Origin: an uncultured Planctomycetaceae bacterium
GTDB taxonomy: Bacteria; Planctomycetota; Planctomycetia; Pirellulales; Pirellulaceae
DNA length: 10,965 nt
Reading direction: 5' to 3'
NCBI GenBank assembly: GCA_903927685.1
Contig: CAIYOB010001536.1
Location: 1-10,965, forward strand
The notes under the pieces are model-generated. The model did not search any database, was not told the DNA's origin, and saw only the letters and a list, made by a program, of their open reading frames with translations. The first letter of the stretch is position 1. Every line of letters starts with the position of its first letter. Shown here piece after piece: positions 7,055-10,965 of this stretch. The position numbers were made by a program, and so were the translations under genes.

Positions 7055-8152
7055 TCAGGCCTGCCCCCAGGCCGGGCAGGGGCCTGGAGTTCCGAGCCGC
7101 GTCGTCCGCCAGTCGACGGCCAGCATGACGCTGTTGATCCCCGAGCCGATTCCGAGCAGGGCGATCCGCTGGCCGGGCTGGACATGACCCCCGTGCAGCC
7201 CGATGGCCAGCGTCACGGGCAGCGCGACCGAGCCCGTGTTGCCCAGCCACGGGAAGGTCACGAAGTCGCGCTCGACGGGTAAGCCCAGCGACTCGAGCAT
7301 CAGCTTCCGATGCGCGGCTCCGACCTGATGGCAAAACGTGCGTTCGATGTCCGCGGGTTGCCAGGCCGCCGACTCCAGGAAGTCGCCGAACGTCTCGACG
7401 CCCGTGGCGATGCCCTCGCGCATCAGCTGCTCCGAGTCGGTTTCCATCAGCGGTTGCATGCCGCTGCCGGCTGCCTCGTCCCGTCCGCTTTGGCACAGTT
7501 GGTGAAAATCCGTGTTGGCCCGCACGGCGGCCGCCACCAGCCGGTTGCCCGTGCGGCTCTGCTCGCGGTGCACCAACAGGATCGCGCTGCTGCCCGAACC
7601 GATCGTCAGCGACGCGATGGCCGACTTGATGCTGCTGCGGGTCAGCGCCAGATCCCGGTTCAGGGCGTCGACCGTGGTCTCGACCAGAGCCCGACTGCTC
7701 TCCGTACCCACAACGAGAGCGGCGCGAATCTGCCCCAGCTCGATCATATTGGCCGCTTGCAGAACGCCGTTCAGCAGGCCCAGACAGGCATTCGAGACGT
7801 CGTACACGACGCAGCGCCGCGGCAAGCCCAAGGCGTGATGCACGCGGCAGGCTGTGGCCGGTTCGAGATGGTCGCGGCACACCGAGCCGTGGATCAGCAG
7901 CCCGATGTCGCGCCGCTCGACGCCCGCCGCGGCGAGGGCCAATTCACCGCTGGTAATGCTCTTGTCGCCTGGCAACACGCCGGGCGGCCAGAACCGCCGC
8001 TCGCGGATGCCGCTCATCAACTCGAGCCGACCTTCCGGCAGACGCAACCGCTGATACAGCGGCTCCAACCGCCGCTCCAACTCTTCGCTGCTGACCGTTT
8101 CTTCCGGCAGACAGTAGCTGACGGCTTCGAGACAGACATTGTGGTAACGCAT
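7055..8152 (-). CDS. oleA: OleA-like thiolase (annotated elsewhere as 3-oxoacyl-ACP synthase III)
   Basis: The 365-residue protein belongs to the FabH/KAS III branch of the thiolase superfamily. The nucleophile is C123 in SNACLGLLNG, with H275 in FCHQVG and N305 in GNTGS completing the Cys-His-Asn triad. Features match OleA, which condenses two long-chain fatty acyl-CoAs head to head into a beta-keto acid, the first step of olefin or ketone formation. The segment GLLIHGSVCRDHLEPAT places a Glu (E97) 26 residues before the catalytic Cys, the spacing known for the OleA catalytic base E117/C143. The His-Asn distance of 30 is also that of OleA. The C-terminus IALLGIGSGIN followed by VDW is OleA-like. 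No oleB, oleC or oleD is next to it. It lies 77 bases downstream of trmB and is probably cotranscribed with it. The alternative is a general FabH-like condensing enzyme. The OleA comparison relies on remembered reference sequence. Confidence 0.78.
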   Translation of the reverse strand: MRYHNVCLEAVSYCLPEETVSSEELERRLEPLYQRLRLPEGRLELMSGIRERRFWPPGVLPGDKSITSGELALAAAGVERRDIGLLIHGSVCRDHLEPATACRVHHALGLPRRCVVYDVSNACLGLLNGVLQAANMIELGQIRAALVVGTESSRALVETTVDALNRDLALTRSSIKSAIASLTIGSGSSAILLVHREQSRTGNRLVAAAVRANTDFHQLCQSGRDEAAGSGMQPLMETDSEQLMREGIATGVETFGDFLESAAWQPADIERTFCHQVGAAHRKLMLESLGLPVERDFVTFPWLGNTGSVALPVTLAIGLHGGHVQPGQRIALLGIGSGINSVMLAVDWRTTRLGTPGPCPAWGQA

Positions 8153-8229
8153 GAAAACAACTTCTCGAGCGTAGGCATTGAGAGGGGAAGAAGGCGGCCC
8201 GTCCGGGGAGGCGATCCGCAGGCCGGGCT

Positions 8230-8913
8230 TCAGTCCGCCGATCGCGCGTCGGACCGGTTGTCCAGGTCGCCCGTCTGCCGCCTGAATTCGGCACGATAGA
8301 CCGGCTGGTCATGCAATCGCATCCGCCGTTCAAAGTGGGTCCGATAGTCGAACTCGTCCGTGGCCGGCCGCTCGGCCACTTCCAACGGGCCGAGCAAGCC
8401 CCGGCATTCAGCGATCAGGGCCAGCGTCGCGGTGAAGTACTCCTGGACGTCCGTCCAGAAATGCAGGATTCCCCCCGGCTCCAGGACCCGTTGGATATCC
8501 GCCAGGAACTCCGGCTTCATCACGCGGCGTTTGCGATGCCGCTGCTTCCACCAGGGGTCGGGAAAATAGACGTGGACCGCGTGCGCACAGGCCGCCGGGA
8601 GCACTTCGTGAAACAGACGCAGCGCGTCCCCCTCTACCATGACGGCATGCTCGCGACCGGCCCGCGCCAAGCGGGCCGCAGCCAGCCGCGCGTAGTTCCG
8701 GGCAATTTCGCAGCCCAGAAAATTGTGCTCCGTCCGCTCGCCAGACGCCCTAACCAGGAACATCCCCTTCCCGCTGCCCACCTCGATTTCCAGCGGAGCG
8801 TCTCGCGCAAACAAGGCCCGCACATCCCAGGGCACCGGCACCTGTTCCCAAGTGCGGAGGTGCCGAGACAGATCGAGAAGCGGGTCGATTTTTCGAAGCG
8901 CGGGTCGCGCCAT
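8230..8913 (-). CDS. trmB: tRNA (guanine-N7-)-methyltransferase TrmB
   Basis: TrmB uses S-adenosylmethionine to methylate G46 in the variable loop of many tRNAs. The 227-residue protein shows the SAM-binding motif EIEVGSGKG (42-50), an acidic residue E69 in LGCEI, and EGDA at about 94-97. The family signature FPDPWWKQRHRKRR is at 117-130, TD at 154-155, and the C-terminal THFERR at 192-197. The length is usual for the family. I chose the ATG at 8913 because the protein from there starts just before the conserved domain. The frame stays open to 9075 but that extension has no family features and overlaps the dehydratase gene. The start has no clear Shine-Dalgarno sequence. It lies 73 bases after the FabZ-like gene and 77 before the thiolase gene, so cotranscription of the three is likely. 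Confidence 0.93.
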   Translation of the reverse strand: MARPALRKIDPLLDLSRHLRTWEQVPVPWDVRALFARDAPLEIEVGSGKGMFLVRASGERTEHNFLGCEIARNYARLAAARLARAGREHAVMVEGDALRLFHEVLPAACAHAVHVYFPDPWWKQRHRKRRVMKPEFLADIQRVLEPGGILHFWTDVQEYFTATLALIAECRGLLGPLEVAERPATDEFDYRTHFERRMRLHDQPVYRAEFRRQTGDLDNRSDARSAD

Positions 8914-8986
8914 GGCAGCTGCGCAGGAATGGGGAAAATGGGCTACGGCAGCCGGCAAGTCATCGCTCACCGGCCACGCCCGCCGG

Positions 8987-9505
8987 TTACTCGGGCTTGG
9001 GACGTGCCGACAGGGCCTCGATGGGAATCGGGATCCCCTTGATGATCCCTTCGACCACCACATTTCCGCGGACAACGCCCTGGAAACGGCTGATGATCAT
9101 CCGGCCGGGGCGAACCTTGGTCAGCGCGCAAATGAACACCACGCGATCGCCAGGGACAACCGGGTCGCGGAACCGAACATCTTCAAGTCCCCCGAACCCG
9201 ACCATGGCGGCACCCAGCATATTGTACCGCTGAGTGAAATAGCTGCACATCTGCGCGGCGCACTCAAGCATCACGACGCCCGGCATCAGCGGCATTCCAG
9301 GCATGTGTCCGCGAACCCAGAATTCATCGGGCGTCACGTCCTTGTAACCGACGCAGATTTTTCGCTCGGTATCCTCGTAGACGATCGCAGTCAACTGCTC
9401 CATCTCGAACCGCTGCGGGTTGTACTTGCGGATCTCCTGCAGATCCGCAGTCGGTTTGTCAAAGTCAATCTGCGACAGATCGAACAATAGTTCCTTGGCA
9501 GCCAA
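8987..9505 (-). CDS. FabZ-like 3-hydroxyacyl-ACP dehydratase (hot-dog fold)
   Basis: The 172-residue protein is a FabZ-type hot-dog dehydratase. Family enzymes remove water from 3-hydroxyacyl-ACP in fatty acid synthesis. The catalytic His is H67 in VRGHMPG and the catalytic Glu is E81 in MPGVVMLE; their spacing of 14 residues is the same as in FabZ (GHFPG...MPGVLILE). The C-terminal part FRDPVVPGDRVVF and the later G-rich strand fit the fold. It is somewhat longer than E. coli FabZ because of about 20-30 extra N-terminal residues. I chose the TTG at 9505 because AGGA (9514-9517) sits 8 bases upstream and the protein then begins with AAKELLFDLS. Alternatives are GTG at 9523 and TTG at 9544, both without a good ribosome-binding site. 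It is the first of a likely fabZ-trmB-oleA transcription unit. A main FabZ may be encoded elsewhere, so I leave the symbol empty. Confidence 0.87.
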   Translation of the reverse strand: MAAKELLFDLSQIDFDKPTADLQEIRKYNPQRFEMEQLTAIVYEDTERKICVGYKDVTPDEFWVRGHMPGMPLMPGVVMLECAAQMCSYFTQRYNMLGAAMVGFGGLEDVRFRDPVVPGDRVVFICALTKVRPGRMIISRFQGVVRGNVVVEGIIKGIPIPIEALSARPKPE

Positions 9506-9636
9506 CGTCGCGTTCCTGTGCACGGGAGGGACTGGGCAGAACAACGGACAAGTCAGGCCAACGGATCAAGCATGGCAAGGCATTCGCCCCGCCCAAACCC
9601 GTCCGCTGGCATCGACAAGCGGAGCCTGACAGCGGC

Positions 9637-9735
9637 CTAGGTCCGCACCTTTCGTCGCTTGGCTCGACGCGCCTTCGCGTTGGCGGGACGCTTGCCGTGA
9701 TTGGCCTTCTTCAGACTGCGATGGGGTTTGGTCAC
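9637..9735 (-). CDS. 32-residue highly basic protein, candidate bL37-like ribosomal protein
   Basis: A GTG start at 9735 is preceded by a full-strength Shine-Dalgarno AAGGAG (9743-9748, 7-base spacing), and the frame ends at TAG (9637-9639). The product has 32 residues. Sixteen are Lys, Arg or His and none is acidic; the core is SLKKANHGKRPANAK. The string ANHGKRP recalls the actinobacterial 50S protein bL37, which as I remember it ends in KANHGKRPN. The C-terminal half, with RRAKRRKV, also recalls the mS38/COX24-type small basic proteins. Either way, binding to rRNA is the likely role. The gene lies between the S10 operon and the dehydratase gene, facing away from rpsJ. The strong ribosome-binding site and a composition free of acidic residues argue for a real gene despite its size. 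Its exact family is inference. Confidence 0.75.
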   Translation of the reverse strand: MTKPHRSLKKANHGKRPANAKARRAKRRKVRT

Positions 9736-9742
9736 AGAAAAT

Positions 9743-9748
9743 CTCCTT
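9743..9748 (-). promoter_or_regulatory. Strong Shine-Dalgarno site that defines the 32-residue gene
   Basis: On the minus strand this reads AAGGAG, followed 7 bases later by GTG at 9735. It is the longest match to the anti-Shine-Dalgarno sequence that I noticed in the window and is the main reason for calling the very short gene. Confidence 0.75.
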
Positions 9749-9871
9749 GGTCAACAACAACACCCGGCACCCCGGTCGGCCCGGTAGCGCCAACATTACC
9801 TACGAGCCCGCGGAAAACGCCTGGGAAGAAAAATTTTTGCCTTCCCCCGCTGCCCAACTCATTCGGAATGC

Positions 9872-9882
9872 GTTAACTTAAC
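9872..9882. repeat. GTTAA-C-TTAAC palindrome
   Basis: GTTAACTTAAC is a perfect inverted repeat with a single central base, set in an AT-richer pocket. It lies immediately beside the larger structured element at 9889-9953 and about 137 bases upstream of the 32-residue gene. It could be an operator or the edge of a dispersed repeat. Confidence 0.35.
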
Positions 9883-9888
9883 AACTTC

Positions 9889-9953
9889 CCGAGCCGCTGA
9901 GAAGCCGGAGACGGCTTCGGATCGTGTGATTCGCACGGCCTAGATCGGCTCGG
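9889..9953. other. Nested inverted repeats that fold as a three-way junction (ncRNA or dispersed repeat)
   Basis: An outer 8-base perfect stem pairs CCGAGCCG (9889-9896) with CGGCTCGG (9946-9953). Inside it, GAAGCCG (9901-9907) pairs with CGGCTTC (9912-9918) across a GAGA tetraloop when read on the plus strand. CGTGTG (9923-9928) pairs with CGCACG (9932-9937) with one G-U pair across a 3-base loop. Two hairpins closed by one outer stem is a compact multibranch fold, seen here directly in sequence. Strand and transcription are unknown, since no promoter is clear on either side. A structured RNA, or a palindromic dispersed repeat with the adjacent GTTAAC palindrome as its edge, are both possible. 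Confidence 0.4.
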
Positions 9954-9992
9954 AGCTACGGGATTCCGCCAGGAAATCCGCACAGGCATTGA

Positions 9993-10060
9993 ATTCGGTC
10001 CGGAATCCGTCCGAATAGATATCGAATACTCCGGACGCCGACCGAATCTCGCACCGCGAG
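9993..10060. other. Second cluster of inverted repeats upstream of the rpsJ promoter
   Basis: ATTCGGTC (9993-10000) pairs with GACCGAAT (10040-10047). Within it CCGGA (10000-10004) can pair with TCCGG (10030-10034). A small hairpin CTCGC-ACC-GCGAG (10048-10060) follows. The stretch repeats the word CGAAT several times. It ends about 70 bases before the predicted rpsJ -35 box, so it is not in that transcript. Beyond these repeats I see no gene in 9954-10132. Confidence 0.3.
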
Positions 10061-10132
10061 CAAGCCCCAGATGGCCGGTCTTCTCCCCGGAGACCACCTC
10101 GGAAAATTCTCGGGATATTTCGCAGGCGGGCA

Positions 10133-10161
10133 TTGACTGGTCAGGCCGTGCGGTGTACCAT
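10133..10161 (+). promoter_or_regulatory. Predicted housekeeping-type promoter of the S10 operon
   Basis: The -35 box TTGACT (10133-10138) and the -10 box TACCAT (10156-10161) are separated by exactly 17 bases. Transcription would start near 10168 and give a leader of roughly 90 bases before rpsJ. An AT-rich patch just upstream (about 10103-10120) could act as an UP-like element. Confidence 0.65.
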
Positions 10162-10167
10162 CGGCCG

Positions 10168-10256
10168 CTTCCAATTTATGTTTCAATTTGGTTTGGTTGG
10201 ATTCGGTTTGCGTTAGTTGTTTCACAGTAAGGCTTTGCGGCTCGGAGGTTCATCGC
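10168..10256 (+). promoter_or_regulatory. GU-rich rpsJ leader with a two-tier G-quadruplex motif
   Basis: The predicted 5' UTR is rich in T and G and poor in C over about 10171-10222. It contains four GG runs with loops of 3, 2 and 4 bases (10190-10206), the pattern of a two-layer G-quadruplex. CAATTT occurs twice (10172-10177 and 10184-10189). The leader ends with GGAGG (10244-10248), 8 bases before the rpsJ GTG. A role in autoregulation of ribosomal protein synthesis is possible but not shown. Confidence 0.35.
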
Positions 10257-10580
10257 GTGGCAGCTGGACATGAGGTGATTCGAATTCGAATGGAAGCCTA
10301 CGATCACAATATCTTGGATCAAAGCGCACTGGAAATCGTTGATACGGCGAAGCGGACGCACTCCGAGGTGCACGGTCCGATCCCGTTGCCCACGCGGATC
10401 GAGAAGTATTGTGTCCTGTCCGGACCGCACATTGACAAGAAGGCGCGGCAGCAGTTTGAGATTCGAACGCACAAGCGATTGATCGACATAGTCCAGGCGA
10501 CGGCCAAGACGATTGAGGCTTTGAACAAGCTGAGTCTCCCGGCCGGCGTGGACATCAAAATTAAGGCATCTGCGCGTTGA
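10257..10580 (+). CDS. rpsJ: 30S ribosomal protein S10
   Basis: S10 is a protein of the 30S head and, in many bacteria, the NusG/NusB-linked antitermination factor NusE. The 107-residue product has the universal S10 pattern: an IRIR strand, then EIVDTAKRT, the loop GPIPLPTR, and the C-terminal [12 protein letters not shown] with LPAGVDIKI. The GTG at 10257 is preferred because GGAGG (10244-10248) lies 8 bases upstream and the protein then has the usual length. A longer open frame from 10188 has no homologous residues. It is the first gene of the S10 operon, driven by the promoter at 10133-10161 and followed after 174 bases by rplC. Confidence 0.97.
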   Translation: MAAGHEVIRIRMEAYDHNILDQSALEIVDTAKRTHSEVHGPIPLPTRIEKYCVLSGPHIDKKARQQFEIRTHKRLIDIVQATAKTIEALNKLSLPAGVDIKIKASAR

Positions 10581-10754
10581 TTCCGGGGTTGATAAACGGA
10601 AACCAGCATGAAGGGAAGCCGTTCGGGTAAGTCGGAACAGTATTAACGCCAGGCCAGCAGGCCGGGTAGCTGGGGCCGATGTTGGTTGTCGGCAGGCCGG
10701 CTCGGTTTCCGGTGTCCCGAGGGGCGACAGGCTAAAGACGAGAAGGTGTAAGCC
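10581..10754 (+). promoter_or_regulatory. Long rpsJ-rplC intergenic region with several potential hairpins
   Basis: No open frame with a plausible start and ribosome-binding site is evident in these 174 bases. Short inverted repeats are visible: AACGG (10595-10599) with CCGTT (10619-10623), CCAGC (10654-10658) with GCTGG (10669-10673), extended by GG/CC across a bulge, and TGTC (10713-10716) with GACA (10726-10729). Such structure may regulate rplC and the genes after it, or may process the operon transcript. Confidence 0.35.
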
Positions 10755-10965
10755 ATGGTAAAGGCAATACTCGGCCAAAAGGTCGGGATGACGCAGGTGT
10801 ACGATGTTTCCGGTCAAGCCGTGCCGGTCACGGTTGTGCAGGCCGGTCCGTGCCATGTTCTGCAATTGCGGACGCGGGATCGTGATGGATACGAGGCGGT
10901 CCAGTTAGGCTTTCACAATAAGAAACGCTCGCAAGGCAAGCGTTCCCGTCCTAGTCAAGCCAGTC
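10755..10965 (+). CDS. rplC: 50S ribosomal protein L3 (3' partial)
   Basis: The first 70 residues are visible and the gene runs off the window. The start [17 protein letters not shown] is the conserved N-terminus of L3, which nucleates 50S assembly near the peptidyl transferase centre; VTVVQAGPC and GYEAVQLGF follow at the expected places. AGAAGG (10741-10746) lies 8 bases before the ATG. The order rpsJ-rplC is the normal start of the S10 operon. Confidence 0.96.
   Translation, partial: MVKAILGQKVGMTQVYDVSGQAVPVTVVQAGPCHVLQLRTRDRDGYEAVQLGFHNKKRSQGKRSRPSQAS

Noticed and set aside
8914..9075. N-terminal extension of trmB by 54 codons
   Set aside because: It would overlap the dehydratase gene, has no conserved TrmB residues, and the normal family length is reached from the ATG at 8913.
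9506..9636. Promoter for the FabZ-like gene with TTGCCA and TGACTT on the minus strand
   Set aside because: Spacing is acceptable but the -10 match is poor, so I do not list it as a feature.
9749..9850. Promoter for the 32-residue gene
   Set aside because: Several weak -10-like words (for example TAATGT on the minus strand) lack a -35 box at the right spacing; the AT-rich stretch near 9828-9838 is suggestive only.
9873..10225. Two overlapping minus-strand frames of 86 and 89 codons upstream of rpsJ
   Set aside because: No ribosome-binding site or recognisable motif; both cross the inverted repeats and one crosses the predicted rpsJ promoter and leader.
10176..10865. Minus-strand frame of 229 codons across rpsJ and rplC
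   Set aside because: Overlaps two universally conserved ribosomal protein genes and the promoter-proximal leader; no homology seen.

Overview
The window looks like a piece of a planctomycete chromosome, probably from the Pirellulales-like part of the phylum. This is inferred from several signs together: a GC-rich sequence, an ECF-type sigma factor translationally coupled to a large transmembrane Ser/Thr kinase, a secreted Gly-rich protein with a planctomycete-style helical repeat domain, and an OleA-type thiolase. No 16S rRNA or other phylogenetic marker beyond rpsJ and rplC is present, so the assignment is an inference.

Layout. Positions 1-987 (+) hold the 3' part of a periplasmic ligand-binding protein of the branched-chain amino acid type. 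It converges on a minus-strand pair, 4083-1034, made of a sigma-70 family factor and a Ser/Thr kinase joined by an ATGA overlap. A divergent intergenic region (4084-4332) carries a small perfect palindrome. A stand-alone GspE/PilB-type secretion ATPase (4333-6039, +) and a secreted helical/Gly-rich protein (6134-6925, +) follow. Two copies of a GC-rich palindrome (6946-7024) lie between that gene and a convergent minus-strand cluster. Read 5' to 3', the cluster is a 32-residue basic protein gene (9735-9637), a FabZ-like dehydratase (9505-8987), trmB (8913-8230) and an OleA-like thiolase (8152-7055). Some 520 bases without a gene (9736-10256) hold nested inverted repeats, a good -35/-10 promoter and a GU-rich leader. 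Then rpsJ (10257-10580) and the start of rplC (10755 onward) open the S10 ribosomal protein operon.

How the genes may work together. The sigma factor and kinase form a signalling pair with no visible anti-sigma gene. The kinase has a cytoplasmic catalytic domain, one membrane segment and an extracytoplasmic C-terminal region. Part of that region aligns without gaps to two segments of the secreted protein at 6134-6925, so sensor and secreted protein share a domain. The FabZ-like and OleA-like enzymes point to fatty-acyl metabolism, possibly long-chain ketone or olefin formation, with trmB between them. The 32-residue protein has a motif like that of ribosomal protein bL37 and lies next to the ribosomal protein operon.

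The most noteworthy observations are the OleA catalytic spacing outside a visible ole cluster, the shared kinase/secreted-protein domain, the tiny bL37-like gene, and the three-way-junction-like inverted repeat at 9889-9953. I found no CRISPR array, insertion sequence, tRNA or rRNA, and nothing I can defend as an entirely new multi-gene system.
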